Program-made: the position numbers and the translations under genes
The notes under the pieces: generated by a model
Database searches by the model: none
What the model was told of the DNA's origin: nothing
The model's input: only the letters and a program-made list of their open reading frames with translations
In this document: in pieces, positions 17,039 through 31,307 of the stretch
How the letters are laid out: each line of letters opens with the position of its first letter
Position numbering within the stretch: position 1 is the stretch's first letter
Origin: Cyclina sinensis
Lineage: Eukaryota > Mollusca > Bivalvia > Venerida > Veneridae
Direction: 5' to 3'
Assembly: GCA_012932295.1 (NCBI GenBank)
Contig: JAAONU010000001.1
Location: forward strand, 53,771,958-53,835,957
DNA: 64,000 nt

Positions 17039-17768
17039 CCACCAATGTAGTAACCTGGCCTATGAGCTCAATTAAATATATACATTTCTGATCACTACAA
17101 AACTAAACACATTTTACTTCAATCATTCACAATGCATATCTTAAAAGAATTAATTAATTGACCACAACCAACAACTCGCAGACTCGTGAATCTCCAACTG
17201 CTACAACTACGTCTTTCATAATAAGTTACATTTCACTCTTTTCAGATGTAAAGTGGGTCAATTTATACGGCAGAATTATAACAGAAGTATTACCTGACTG
17301 TAATATGCTCAGCATAGCTTTAAATAATCGAAAATACAGAGAAAGAATGCATAGTTTCTAAAGTTTTGTTGATTCTTGTCCCTTCTCGACAAATACCACA
17401 CAACTTTTGTAACAAAAACTTGGATTGGACTATTTAGTACGTCGGAAAAATAATTATCCAATCAAAATAAATTTAAGAATTCTTTTACAAGAGTCATAAA
17501 GGGAAGTTACTCTATAATGAACCGAACGAACGCTCTATTCAAGAAAAGCCGATGATTCAGAAAGTACTAAGATAAAAATTGCGTAAAAGTCGTAGTAACA
17601 GTTACATTCTATTTTACAGAATACAAAATAACACTATTTAAAAATTGCCGGAAAGAAATAAACCATTGGAACAACAACAGCAACAACAACAAAATCAAAC
17701 AAACAAAACGAAACGGATCTTTCAAGGGACGTAACCGTCACTGGTATAGTAAACGTCGACAATTAGAA
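17039..17768. other. Gap between the Ty3 element and DCXR
   Basis: AT-rich, with a CAA/AAAC-rich patch (17661-17710) close to the DCXR start. It presumably includes the DCXR promoter, but no promoter element could be assigned. It also holds the last 15 bp and right-hand 13-bp direct repeat of the older insertion. Confidence 0.4.
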
Positions 17769-20700
17769 ATGGATATTAAGTTTGATGGAAAGAGGGCACT
17801 CGTAACAGGCGCTGGGAAAGGTTAGTGCATTGATGTTTTTAGCTGATAACACGTCATCGAAAAAAATTGACTCGTTTAAACGAGTCTCTTGGACAGGACG
17901 TATACATGTTCGATCTATATTTTAACCTTTGATCCTAGTTTTAGCAGTGGCGGATCCAGAAATTTATAACTGGGAGGGCACAAGAGGAGGGAAGTCATTC
18001 TGCCACCTGAAGCTATGTTTTTCGTCATTCATTCATTTATTCAGGACCTTAAATGAATTGATTCATTATCGTTTTTATTATTAACATTATATACGAATAT
18101 AAAAGATATCCTTTATATAGTTGCTTCATTTGTTATATTGTTACACTTACTTAATTTCCTGAATAGCATGCGTTTTTGCGGTAGTTCTGAAATTGTAGAT
18201 TTATTTGCTAGGGAGTTGGTTCACCGGAGACTTGCGTCCACTAATTTTTTTTAATACAGAAAGGCATGATTTCGAAATCGGAAATTTAAGATTTGATTAA
18301 GAAATCAAATTGCACGTGTTAAAATAATAGACTTGTATAAACTTTGGGGTTCGAAGTATATGGTATTTTTTTGGTGTGTTTGGATATCGTTTTGGGCCTA
18401 GAAGCAACGCTGTTAACAGAATTTACACCATATTTGCTCCAATGTAATACTAATCTCACTTTTTCGACCCCGAACTTGGATACTTCATACTTGTTCACCT
18501 TAAAGGTTGATGAACTAAAAAAGTATCAGATCTATGAAAGTGGTTCAACTCTTTAATCATTATAAATTAGGCTAGTGTAATAGCATCCTCACACGACAGA
18601 TTTTCTATTCACCTTTTGAATAAAAAGTTCATCTGCTTTTCTCAGTTTTTATTGAATTTTCATGGAAGAAAAATGTTTGCTTTCAAAGTTGTCCGGGAAC
18701 CGTGGTCACTAAACAACTGTAAAGCATCTCCTTATCATTCTATCAATAGTTCCTAGTTATTCTTTTTCGTCTTATTCGTGAAATACTTCCAACAAAAAAC
18801 TTTAGTGGCCAGCCAGTTGGAGGGGGGAAGGGGATAAGTATTCCCTTTCTTGCACGCCCCCGGTATATCGGAAGTGACGGTACTGTTTATGTCTTCAGTT
18901 ACCTGAACATGTTGTGTACATGTAATGAACAGAAGTACCAGATGCAGCACGATAGGCTACACAACATTAGCAAGTTACAAAAATCCTCATAAACCTTTGT
19001 CTGTCAAGAAGGCAAGTCGAACTGTCGGGAGTATTGTTGTGATGGAACTTCTGAAACACGTAAACTTTACAGTAGCTGTTGTTAAACTGCTTTAACCAGA
19101 ACAGATAGGACTCGCAGATAGGACTCCCCTGATTACAGAACACGAACAAGATTAGTAGGAAATGAAATTGTAGTCTAGCAGAACCATGAACAAATTTATT
19201 TACATATGATTTGGTGGGCTCCTCTAAGGTTAACGTCACATAAAAGATGAAAAGTTACGCCCCTCCCCCATTTCGTGTCTTTTTCATATTTCTTGCATAC
19301 TTTAAAGGATTTTTAAGTTTCTTGGTAGAAAAGTTAAGTATATTCATATGATGAACAATGCGTATAATTTCGTTAGCTCTGTACGAGGTCAAGGTAACAT
19401 GTCATGAGATCAAAAGTCGCATTTCTTTCATCTTTAGTTTACCCGTCTTCTTATCCACAGATACAACTGTTGACGGACACCAGAAACTAGTTTTCTGGCG
19501 GGAACTGAGATGAGACTGTCAAACACATTTGTGTAACACACACCTACAACCAATGTCTTAAACTCTTACTGTATATTATTTTTAGTTATACCACTAAGTC
19601 TACTTGATACACCACAGATCTTTTCATTAAAGCCTTTCTGTTTGATACATTACACACGGGGCATTTATCACATCGTGTGAAAAAAAACTTTTGTTTTCGT
19701 AGCATGAACCCGTTTCCATGTCCATGTTTTCAAAAACTGGATTAAAGGAAATCAGATGAAACTCTTAACAGCTGCTCCATTTTACAGGAATCGGACGAGA
19801 GGTTGCAAAAAGATTGGTAGAGCTTGGTGCAAAAACCGTTGCTTTGAGTAGGACCCAGTCCGACCTGGACAGTTTGAAATTGGAGGTATGTACTTCCATG
19901 TATTTCTATATATCATATTTTTGTAAATTATTTATGACTGTAACATCCACAATAATGTAAAATTTGAAAGCTTGTGTTCTATGCTTGTCGACTATGAAGC
20001 TCGAGTGGCTACTTTTAAGAAAAATAATGAAACATATTTTTTCATATTTCTGCGATAAAAATTGTTAATCGTTTTGACAAAAAAATGTTTTAGTGTCATA
20101 ATATAATTATTTGCGCTACAAACAACGTACCCAAAAGTTTATATTGTTGTGAATGTACTCCTGCTGACCTACCGAAACGTCTGAAATACTTACGAAGAAA
20201 GCTATTGTTTTAGATATATTTGTAAATACAAAATAAAATATAAAGATGGAAATAATGTTCATGATAAAAAATAATATTAATGATAATAAAATTGTAATGG
20301 TGCAACAATACTAAAAACAATAATACATTGATTTACATCTGCACGTGAACCCCGGAGCTTAAGTCAAATTGTATCACCATGAATCTCCTGTCGGTGACGA
20401 AAGAGTAATGGGTTTTAGGCAACTTGTGAGTAAATCATGATCAAATATTTGTTGAAAACGATACCGGTAACCGTCGCCAACTTCATAGAGGCATACCACT
20501 AGCTTGTTAAATAAATGTATTATCTGCTGTGTGGTCTGGAAAAATAACTGTTGATTTTTTTTATTTTGTAATTCAGGTGCCATCAATTGAAATTGTGCAA
20601 TGTGACCTTAGGAATTGGGATAAAACACGAGAAATTTTACAGAACATTGGTGATATAGATCTACTTGTGAACAATGCGGGAGTAAATACATTGGACAACT

Positions 20701-23700
20701 TTCTGGACGTAAAGAAAGAAGATTTAGATTGGTACAACTCTTTGATCGTATTTGGTAAAGGATCTCCAGGAACAGACTAGAATTTCCTTTTTCAAATCTT
20801 AAGTTCATACATATTCACAGGGTTGATAAAGTAATCGAGAGTAAAAGAGATATGACTTTAACAGACCGAAATAGAAATTTCTCCTTTATATTGTAAGGTT
20901 TTATAAGAGTATTGTGAATGAGGCATATTTCTGTCGTACAGGTGTTGTGTTCAAGTGAACTGATCGTTTAAAACTATACTTTTGCAATTAAGTACGAGAA
21001 GACTTTACTGTAAATTTATTCTTATCGTTACATGTGTACGTATACAGTTTTTTTAATTAAGTGGACACCACTGGCGATATCATCTACACAAATAAATTTC
21101 TACAGCGCTTTTAACAGGACAACTCATTCCTTAGTTGAATTGTATTTCTTCTTATCTTTTAGCACAAGGTGATCATAGTTAGCATTTGCTTTGTGATTTG
21201 TCTTTATCTGTCTCTGTCGTGTTTCGGCTGGCGTCCGTCATCACTTTGCTTCAAATGACATCTCCACTAGGTCAAATGTCAAAGGTCAAAGAATTCTATA
21301 CCAAACAGAACTGTGGTTTGCTTCGGCAGCTAGAATGAACAACTCAATACATTTAATATCTTATTATCTAAATCCAATAGGTCCAGAGCTTTGAACGTTG
21401 GTTTGTAGCATTGCCTGGTGAACTTCTACAAATTTGATTAATACCAAGTCACAGAATTCACTATAAGGCCCACCTGAGAGGCGACATGCTTAACATGAAA
21501 ATACTTAGGAACATATTTCATTTTTTTGTCTGAAACCACAAGACATAAAGTTAACAAAAATTGGTACGAAGTAGATTGTTCAGATTATAACAACGGGCCA
21601 TTCTTGACTTCACCATGCGGGTCACATATTATATTATATAGAAATATATGTGTGTGTATGAAAATAGTTGAAACTCTTCTTACCCAAAACTACAGTTTCG
21701 AGAGTTGTAATTTGTTGTATATAGCAGTGATTAGTGAATCTCTACCAAAATTGTTTAAATTATGCACCTTGGTGTGATAATTGGCCTTTCCTAAATGTAA
21801 CGTGTTTTTTTTTTACATAACAATGTAGGAAAAAAATTAAAAAATATTGCATAAAGCGTTTCCCAGAATACCTGCACCAGGCCTGTTCAATCTTTCATCA
21901 GGCTGAGGGGGTGATTATTTACAGCACACTGTGGTCAGATGCTTTTTTATAGACTTACATACAAACTTTTTAAAAACTTTTTTCTTAAACCATTTAGCAG
22001 AGAGTACTGAAATTTTGTGTGAAGTATTTTTTAGTAAAACTTTACCAAGGTTGTTCAAATTATGCCCCTGGGGTCAGTTTCAGCTACACCCATTTGGGCG
22101 CAGGATGGAGGTCTCAGGTTTTAAAGAATATAAAGGAAAACTATAACAAATAGCCTTAGTTTTTGTTTCAATCATTGTGTATTGTCAGTAAAAACACAAA
22201 CTATTTGTGATCAAGTAGAGTGTACGAACTTACTTGGATTGATAATGAAGCAGCTTACCCAAATTGTCTGGCGTTGTCACACTTTTCTGTGGACATAGAA
22301 CGTACTCTGATAAGAACTCGAAACCTTGCCCTGGTGAAATATAAAAATATAATACAGTGCGTCATTATTTAAGTTCCTTATAAGTTAATTTTATTTCAGA
22401 ATGCGTTTTCAGATACTGGCATTAAGCTTTTATCTTCCACGATAACGAATATCACACTGTTAGGACCGTATAACTGAATACGGAAAGACTTGGTTGTGGA
22501 TCGTTATTTTCATAATACTGAAGACATACATTGTATTTGTATGTAAACATTTACTTGCTCGTTAATCTTGAAAACATTTGTTTCTATTTCAGGATAGTAG
22601 ATGTTAATTTTAAAGCAGTATTCAATGTCGGTCAGGTAAGTTTCTGTTTTCGATGATAAAAAAATGATCTCGGAAAATGTGGTTTATTGAGATTTACAAG
22701 TTATTGTTCACACTTTGCCTAGCATTGTTAAGTATATAAGCGTACGGTCATTTAAACGACATCCTGCCCGCCCGCTTAGCTCAATAGGTAGAGCACTGGA
22801 TTAGTAATCCATCGGTCGTTGGTTCGACCCCTGGGCAGGGCAAAATTTCTCCGTGACAATTGTTCTCAGACATTGTGTCTTATGTTCATTTGTCTCTCAC
22901 CGCTGATTCAGAGTAGATCATGTGGGAACAGTAGTCAGTCACTTGCGGAGAAATTGGCAATTACTGGTTAGTTATCCAGGAAAACCGGTTAGGTGGACTG
23001 ACCGCCGAGATATAACAAATGTTGAAATCGGCGTTAAACCCCAAAACAAACAAACGACATCCTTTTAAGGACAAGTCATAAAAACGACCACTTTTCCAGA
23101 AATATAAAGACAAGACTGTCGTACGAAAATACTCCGCAGTCGCAGACGCAGACAAGTATATACCTCTCTTAAAGCTAATTTGTCTACTCTTTAGACTTGT
23201 TTCAACAGTGTTGCAATTATTTTTTTCTGGTTTCTTTTTTTTTTCTCTGGCGAAAACATGTTGCATTAATATGGCTTAGAATATTGCGTATGTATCATAC
23301 TGGAAAGATATAAATGTCCCCGAATAATTTTCAGGTTATTGCAAAGTCAATGGTAGAAAGGAAGAAAGGCGGGGTAATTGTGAACATTTCAAGTGCAGCA
23401 TCCCTTGGCGGGCTCGAGGCGCATTCAGTATATTGTGCAACCAAAGCTGCAGTCGACAAATTAACAAAAGTTATGGCCCTTGAACTCGGAAAACACAAGG
23501 TAACTTGTTCACAGTCTTAGTTTAACAAAAGCATTCACCGACTCTTTGAGGTTATCGTTAAAATTCTACTAACGGACAAGTAAGATAATGGATACTGCAT
23601 CGTCCTTTTTCTATAAGTATGCTAGTGCAAATTCACAATCATTTGTTAGGTTTTTAAAGAAGATATATTTAAAATCATATATCTGTTGATTAAATGTCGA

Positions 23701-26700
23701 TTTTTTCATTGTGTCCAAATTTTGTATCTCGAAGTCAGTTACACGGTAAAGTAAATTTCGACCTCGAGATATCTTTTGGCTGTTTTATGCTCCTGAAGGG
23801 TGGCATATAGTAGTCGCATTGTCCGTCCGTTATTCCGTCTGTCCGTCCCTTCTCCTCCTACCGTTATATGATTTTCACCAAATGTTCACACAATGATCAT
23901 TATCAATGCCGCAGTGTATATGCTTCAGCTTTTGTGATTCGATTATTTCTGTTTAATTTCACCTGATATTTCATGTGTGCAAAACTCCTACATTTCCTAT
24001 GTAATTTTCACTAAACTTTCACAGCATTATCATTATCAAGTGCCTCAGCACATTTACTCCAGGTTTTGCAATTTGGTTGTTATTGTAGTTATTACCCTTT
24101 GTTGAATTTTACTTAATATTGCTTCTGTACACAACTCCTCATACAATTCTCATATGATGTTCAGCAAACTTTCATAGAATGATCATTATCAAGTGCCACC
24201 GTGCATATTTTCAGGCTTTTGCAATTCGATTATCAACTCCTCCAACATTTCTCTTGCAACTTTAACCAATCTATGGGTACAAAACACTAGATCAATATCT
24301 TTTGAAACGTGTTAGTTTTGGAAATTTATCAATTTTATCAGCCACGCAAATAGGTAAAGAACATTTAAAAGTCTTACTTCTAGACGTATGGGTACTTTTT
24401 TCAGTTCACAGACTGCTAAAAATGTTGGCACAAATGATCAACGTAACATAAAATTATGTGCGACCATGGCTGTGACCATCGCCATGTTTCGGGGGCATTC
24501 GTGTCTGTGACACATTTCTTGTTGGACACCTTTTATCAAGCGTGAGATCTCTACCTTTACACTGAATTGTTCTTTATAACATTTGTCAGCAAACAATTTC
24601 ATTCTGTCATTCAGCAACCAAATATTACAGTTCTGCTCATTTAATTTTGTACCGTTGAATCTCTTTTTTCTCTACGTGCCAAATGTCACTGCCATACATG
24701 ATCTAGAGTATTTTAAGTTTCTCACCTTACTTGCACGTCATTGTATCATATAATATCAGATCACTTAATATATCTACGTTAAGTATTATATTTCCAATAC
24801 ACGTCATCATGTCTCCATCTAGCATCGATTTCCGGATCTAGTCGTGAACTATGAGACAAATCATACGGATCGAAACCACGTCCTGCCAGCGTCATAGACA
24901 TTCATTTGATGCGCTCCGGCGGGTACGCGAATAATGTTTAACTAGCGTCATTTTACCTCCATTCTGTTATAAATCTACTGAAGATTAAGTCGGACTTTTC
25001 CAGTGCTCTACATTTATGTCCCTCTGAAAGTAATGTTTGACCATGTAGATGGAAATATAGATGTTCTGAATATTGCCAGCAACTAATCAGTTGACAAGTT
25101 ATAAGGAAAGCCCAACAGGTAGACATCGCACTGTTAAAACTGCGCAGTTTGCCATACAGTTACGTGACGTTTGGTTTATGAAGCACTTTCTTGAATCTGA
25201 GCAATGCTATGGGCTTTAGTCTATTATTTTACTTCGATACAAGACTTAAGTGGTACTTATATTGATCCCACTTAATTAATACTTTCTATCTATGTGTATA
25301 AAGTAGAACAAACCACTTTACAGTCAGAGAAAACAACATTTTTTCTTACCACTCTTCATTTATAGTTAACTTTGATAAATAGAGACGAAAGAGTGTGGAG
25401 TACGTGCCATTACTGAAAATATTACCGACTGCGAATTATCGCAGCTTTAAATGGCATTGAAAATTTGAAATGCATAAAAATCACTGTAACATAGAGTACG
25501 ATCAGTTGCTTGTACTCTATACCAAAGTGTATACCAATGTCTATTTTGATACCGACATCTTTCCTGTGTATTAACTCATACGATACTTGACGAGGTGATA
25601 AAGTTTTTGTTTTACAGCAATAAGAAGTTTAGCCGCTTCCTTATTTCCGTCAGGTGACGGCATTCTCTGGATAAAACGTTTCTAATTATGAAAATTGTTT
25701 AAACCTGTCGACTGTGCTAGTTTCTGTACATTTATTTCCACGGGTCCTTTAGCTATAGCGTAATGCCCGAGTGCATCCGAAAGTAAACTAAAATATCCGA
25801 TATTGGCGCCAATGTCTATCACAGTTACTCTTCCGGTTTGTTTTAGAACTTCTTGGAAGAGTTTCGTCATTTTTGGTTCTCAGAGACCGCTTGATTGTAA
25901 TAAATTAGAAATAAACTTGTCCTGGTTTTTATCGTAGGTACAGATAAATAAGGAAGGTTTTGTCTGTGTGGTTATACATGCCATCTTGTCGTCCTGTAAT
26001 GTTGTATATACGAATAAAGCTTAGTCTGTTTGCGAGGTAGGAAGGGAACTCGATATGCATAATTAGTGCGATAACAATCATCAAAACACCCGGAATATAA
26101 ATCATTTATCAACTTGGCTGAGTTTTTAGTCACTTGGGTTTGCATTTTCTACACAGGCTTGATAGGTTAGAGGAATATCCTTAAAAAAAATACCAGGATT
26201 TATATGAATAAAGTTACATTGATTAAGGGAGTCGTCTTTTAGACTGTGATAAGAATTTGGTTGGTATGATACATTTTCTTTTAATAGGATATGTAAAAAA
26301 TTCGTGAAGGAAAATATTAGGAAAAAAGAGAAAAAAAATAGACTGAAAAAATTAGAGAAGTGGAACGGAAATTTAAAAAAGGACACAGAAACATATATTC
26401 TTTCTGTCCGTCGAAACCTTAACGCGAAAAATTGGAATAGAAATGAACTTACCAGTCGCAGACAGAAGAATTCTAAGAATTTTCGTTTTATTAGCATTTA
26501 TCTTGATTTAATTTTCTGATTAAAACATCTTTAATATTGTCTAAATTTCTCATAACGTACAATGCTATAATTGATCTTATATTGATTTCATACAGTGATG
26601 CTGATGCTTTACCAAAAAAAAAAAATAATTCAAAGCACATATAATTATATTTTAAGGAAATTTAAATGGATTTGTGTAGGATAGATAGTGAAAGAAAACA

Positions 26701-29700
26701 GAGAGGCATTTTGGCATTTTAGCAGATGTCTGTACTAATACATTTTCAGGAAGTCTGCTACTGACAAAAACTCACAAAACTTCAACAGAATGATGAATTA
26801 AGCAAGACACGATGCATTCGCAGATATTATCAATCATAAAAAACTATGCATACTGTTCGAATGAAAGGCCATAATGGAATATTATATGTAACTTTTTAAT
26901 GTTGTGATGGCGTTAAAGGGACTGACTCACAGAATTTAGCCTATTTTTTTCTTTAAAATTAAAGAGAAGTTAAATTACTATGGAAAAATATAATTTTATG
27001 CTCTATACGTTATGAAAACTGAAGAATTAACAGGATTCGAACCCATGCTCTTCAGGTCAGTAGACCTAGACAACTGAGCCACTACGGAATGGTCTATACA
27101 AATGTCAGAATTAACAATATAAACAAAGTACCTACCCCATCTAACGAAGTAAATGTTTTACTGATAAAAGTGTGAAAAACTATATCGTGATGTGTTCCTG
27201 TAACAAAAACTGAGACAGTTTCTTAGTTTAGATATGTTCTTCACTACTACAACCAGAATTTTACATATTTAAATTTAAATTTATTTCTTTTTTTTGTATC
27301 GTCGACCCATCTGTGAGTCAGTCGCTTAAAAGATAAGAAACACGTTTAAAGGGTTATCCCAAGCGATGCAAAGCTGTGCCATGCTTATATGATTATATCT
27401 AAACTTATCCATATTGGTCCGGTGTTAAAAACGAAACTATAGAGTAACACAATCTCCCTTTTTATTTGGCATAATGAAAACAAGTCATTACACTTTGATG
27501 CAATATGGGAAACAGTGTGAAGGGAGGATACACGTTTCAGAAAAAAATCTGAAATAAAATTAATGCATGTTTATAAGTACTCGACGAGGTACCCCGAATG
27601 TAAAATAACCCTAAAAACATCACACACATTTTACTAGGTTTGAGAACCGGAACCATTTAGTTTTTCATTTAGACCGTAATCATTCCATAAGATACATAGC
27701 CAGCATTATGTCTGTCATACCTGTTGTTTTTATTAATTCTTTTTCACAAAAATATCATTGATCATTGGATCAAGAAAATGCAGCACAAGTTGCAGTCTTT
27801 TGATAAACATTCGTAGTTGTTAATTATATTTTTACGAAAAGGAAGATAAAGATAATTACATATTAATCTAAGACAAGACGATTGTAAGATAATCCGGCGA
27901 ACATGGATATAAAACTAAATTTAAGGCTTGTGTTATATAACACGAAATTGTCTTAAAGGCACGAGGTAGTATCGTTAGGCTTTATGATTATTGTTTAAAC
28001 AGAAGACAGACTAGATCTTTTTATATCAGATCATACCATTGACTCACGAATTCACAAATCTTAGACTAAACTTACATGAAGAAGACGTAACGAGAGTAAA
28101 ATATCATTTTCAACAGAAAAAAAGATAATGGAATGAAAGAATGGTTTGAACAAACGCTTAGAGTTTCAACTGGTCATAGCTTATACCTGTATAACTTGTA
28201 ATACGGGATAGTTTATTTCACAAGTTTGCACTAGAATAATACACCAATTTAAAACATCACTCATAGGTAACTAAGAATTACACAGAACATATATTGGATC
28301 TGTCACGATTTTTCATTTCATATCAAATTTATTCAGCGAGTTCAGGAAAAGCTCTGGCGAGCTCAATAACATTATTACTGGAAGAGTTGAATAAAAGTTT
28401 TTATCCTATTTCTACGGCATTTCCAGACCTTATAAAGGGGCGACCGGATAAACTTAGTGATATCCTGTCAGTAGGTCACGTTGTTAGCTTTATTTTTGTA
28501 ATTTTATATTCCTCCATGCGATAGTGCACTTGTTACAAATACTGACACTATATTGTTGTGTTTATTACACAAACGGGGACAGCGTTATGAATAAAAGTGA
28601 TATATTATATTCCAAACGTATTTTGTGATTTTTCATTTCGCAAATTATGGGATTATTTTACTGGCGCGTCATGTTGCAGAGTGGTTGTAAGGCTGTCAAA
28701 CTGACGCTCTGAAGCGGTTTCAAATCCCGATGAATGGAGTTTTGAGACTAATTTTGTTGTAGAATCAGGATAAATCGTATACATAGTTGGTGCCGAGATG
28801 GAGAAGGTTTATCCTAAGATACGCTTTCTCACTCACCGGATAAACCCTCTCCAGCTTGGCACCAACCATGTATTCTCTGTATATGAAATGTTAACGAGTG
28901 TTACATTTGTTGTATCACATGACAAGAACAACCGTAAATAGGTCTTACCGTAGTTATATGTATTTGAACTATACTAAAACAAAAGTTGTTGCAAAACATC
29001 CGCTAAGAAAATAGTTCCAAATAAAATGTCAGAATATGTCGGAAATACTGAACATAGAAGACGTTTCTTTGAAACAGGACATCTAAATTTAAAGACAGAA
29101 AATAAAGAAGTTAATTTGAAGCAAGAAGTGAATGTGTAATGTTTTGATAGCCGTTATATTATACGTGTGTAATATAAAACAATATGTAATGATTATATTG
29201 CTTTACAAACAACATTTTTTCAAGTGATAAACTTGTGTAAGTTATGTGAAACAGAATGTCATTTTTGCGAAGACAAGACCGAGAAATTTGCTTGCCGCGG
29301 AAATAAATAATTTTGCAGTACCTGTTGCAGTACCATTTTTTTTTAATTTGATGCAAAATACACACACATTGTATATGTTTACGCCAATTATATGATGCAT
29401 ACCCTCATTAGAAGACTTCTAGGAAAGTCTGATTTGTCTTACTGTCAGCTGGTACTTCAGTCTTTGTTCTTTTGTTAGTTAGATTTTTTCTACATCCGCC
29501 AATTAATCATAAATTCTGTAGACTTCACTGATCTGTATAGTCTACAAGTAATCATCAAAGTAGCTTATGACATTTTAGTGATAATGATAACGTATTTATG
29601 AGTGATTGATCTTTTGGTTTCAAATAATTAACGTAAAGATCCTCCATCTAATAGAAACCATTTTTAGTTTGCTTACATGATGAAAGGTATCTTATGTGAT

Positions 29701-31307
29701 TCCTTTCACAAAAAATTATGTTTTTCTAAGATTTATGCGGAATTTTAGCATTATTTTTCTGATGATATGCGTAGCAAGATGAATCAGTAAAAAGACTGTA
29801 TTTTACCAACATCGTTTGCCGAAACTACTGTATTTATTATCGAAGCCTTATTTTTGACTGGTCTGTATTAGCAGAATTTTACCGTACTTATAGATTGTTT
29901 TGGGCTGACAATCTCTCATATTCATGCTTCCGGTTTAGTTCATCATTTAAGTTTATTAGAGTGATATGTAATAGCATTGAAATCTTTATTATGTCCGTCT
30001 TAAAAAATGGGAGGTATATAGTATTGTAGCCGTTCATACGTATGCACGTTCATCCGTCTGTTCGTTTGTATGAGGACCTAACATTTCGTTCGATAAATAA
30101 CGGTTGAACACTTCGGTCTGGATTCATGAAACTTCAGAGGAGTGTTGAGCGTGACCAGCAGATAGCACTTAAAAATGTTCAGATCACTAGGTCAAAGGTC
30201 ACGGCCATAGTGGCAACCTGTGTGTTCGTCCGATAAAATAACAGGCAAACGATTGTGCCTAGGTTTATTACGCACTGAGACTCGAAACTTTCCCTTTGTC
30301 TTATTTCTTTTAGATTCGATTGAATCTTTTCATATTTTACGGACCTATTAAACAAACTAAAGCACAAAAGTTGTGAAGTTTGCTGATAGTTGGACATTCT
30401 GAAGTACATGCATGCATACAGTGCTATGTTATTTCTTTCAGATCCGAGTGAACGCCATTAACCCAACGGTGGCTCTTACAGAGCTCGGTAAAATGGCTTG
30501 GAGTGACCCCGCTAAAGCGGATCCTATGTTAGCAAGAATTCCAATGGGTAGATTTCTAGGTAAAAGGAAATTTGCATTACATTGTATTTTTCAGACATTG
30601 ATTAATCCTTACCCTGCCCTTGCGACTATTGCACAGTATGATCAGCCTGCACATCTGTGCAATCTGATCATGGTCTGCACTCTTCATTACAAGTCAGCAA
30701 ATTTTTAATACAGATCCCCATAAACAATTAATGGAACTGTCCAGATTGAAAGATAGACAAGCCCATTTTAGAATGTAAACAGGTCATAGCCTCTGAAGCA
30801 TTGATAATTTTACCATACAGATATCATCAGAGAGGTTTATGGCACCCGTAGTTTGACAGAATGTATAAGTTGCATGTTTCTATGACGATGACGGAATCTC
30901 TGGTTAAAGTCATTTAATACATATAAACGACTAGGCTGTTGCCGTAATCATGTATACATAGAAATTGTTTAGAAAGTTTCTTTTTATTGCAAGACACTTG
31001 CCATTAGCTATGGAAAAAATAAAAATAAATTTCAGCGTAAGTGCAAAAAATCGTATTGTGGATTATTTAAGAAGTCTTGCATTTCTTTGGTTTAAACCTT
31101 TAAGTTTTAAAAGGAGCTTTGTAAGTTTATGTGAAAGTGCTTCTTGCAGACAATTATAATAAGATTATACTTATCGTTGAAATATTATTTATTTTATTTT
31201 CAGAGGTGTCAGAAATAGTGGATTCAATCATGTTTTTGCTAAGTGATAAAGCTTCAATGATCCATGGCGTAGCGTTGCCAATAGAGGGAGGCCTTCTGAC
31301 CAGTTAA
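17769..31307 (+). CDS. DCXR: L-xylulose (dicarbonyl) reductase, seven exons, 244 aa
   Basis: Exons: 17769-17820, 19788-19885, 20577-20731, 22593-22635, 23335-23499, 30442-30559, 31204-31307. All borders are GT/AG and the phases join exactly to 735 nt including the stop, the same 244-residue length as human DCXR. Short-chain dehydrogenase landmarks: TGAGKGIG spans the exon 1/2 junction, SRTQSDL follows the Rossmann strand, NNAG is in exon 3, ISSAAS and the catalytic YCATK are in exon 5, and NPT is in exon 6. The SRTQSDL and NPT matches point to DCXR among SDRs. The enzyme reduces L-xylulose and dicarbonyls with NADPH in the cytosol (uronate cycle). Intron 4 holds a SINE; intron 5 (6.9 kb) holds a decayed antisense FkbM gene and a MITE. 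A tandem pseudogene copy lies downstream. Confidence 0.92.
21180..22150. repeat. Diverged dispersed repeats in DCXR intron 3
   Basis: Contains blocks such as AGGTCAAATGTCAAAGGTCAAAG and two related CCAAAATTGTTTAAATTATG / CCAAGGTTGTTCAAATTATG segments about 300 bp apart, typical of bivalve tandem-type repeats. Short ORFs here are not genes. Confidence 0.5.
22766..23051 (+). mobile_element. tRNA-derived SINE with 12-bp target duplication
   Basis: The head (22766-22840) folds as a tRNA with A box TAGCTCAATAGGTAGAGC and B box GGTTCGACCCC; the anticodon-loop position reads AGT. It is followed by a roughly 200-bp body and an AAAACAAACAAAC tail. The direct repeat AAACGACATCCT flanks it at 22754-22765 and 23052-23063. 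The target duplication and tail show a retroposed SINE rather than a functional tRNA-Thr gene. It sits in DCXR intron 4. Confidence 0.88.
23780..24320. repeat. Diverged tandem repeat in DCXR intron 5
   Basis: Starts with a TATGCTCCTGAAGGGTGGCATA / GTCCGTCCGTT block. Roughly 130-bp units then recur, with TTTCAC..AATGATCATTATCAA..GTGC and GCTTTTGCAATTCGATTAT segments (about 23890, 24020, 24170). Non-coding. Confidence 0.55.
24778..26497 (-). pseudogene. FkbM-type methyltransferase, decayed copy 1
   Basis: This region aligns with the intact FkbM gene of copy 2. The first-exon counterpart (26497-26453) lost the aligned ATG and is 4 nt shorter, breaking the junction phase. The second exon (about 26095-25540) keeps [17 protein letters not shown] but has stops and deletions (for example EPVE changed to GPVE, a TGA-containing stretch before MTKLFQ, and loss of the tail of the domain). 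The third exon (about 25016-24778) lacks about 16 nt, giving a frameshift and stop. It is antisense inside DCXR intron 5. Confidence 0.8.
26917..27326. mobile_element. MITE copy 1: TIR element with internal tRNA-like domain
   Basis: 410 bp bounded by near-perfect inverted repeats (AGCGACTGACTCACAGA type; one mismatch at the left end) and flanked by TAA on both sides, as in PIF/Harbinger insertions. The minus strand inside (about 27085-27030) reads as a tRNA with A box TGGCTCAGTTGTCTAGG and B box GGGTTCGAATCC. A second copy is at 53334-53753. Confidence 0.8.
28672..28745 (+). pseudogene. tRNA-like sequence, Ser/Leu type
   Basis: Has an A-box-like GCAGAGTGGTTGTAAGGC and B-box-like GGTTTCAAATCCC at plausible spacing, but no clean acceptor stem was found. 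A decayed tRNA or SINE head. Confidence 0.45.
28786..28870. repeat. Imperfect inverted repeat (hairpin), arms about 27 bp
   Basis: The left arm contains TTGGTGCCGAGATGGAGAAGG and the right arm its near complement, CTCTCCAGCTTGGCACCAA, around a loop of about 30 nt. Non-coding, in DCXR intron 5; possibly a small fold-back element. Confidence 0.65.

Noticed and set aside
22766..22840. Functional tRNA-Thr(AGT) gene
   Set aside because: It is the head of a SINE: a 200-bp body and AAAC tail follow, with a 12-bp target duplication around the whole.
26126..26497. 123-residue Phe-rich ORF
   Set aside because: Only its first 45 nt correspond to an FkbM first exon; the rest reads through a low-complexity intron.
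28294..28524. 76-residue plus-strand ORF
   Set aside because: Weakly protein-like composition but no family likeness or splice sites; left unannotated.
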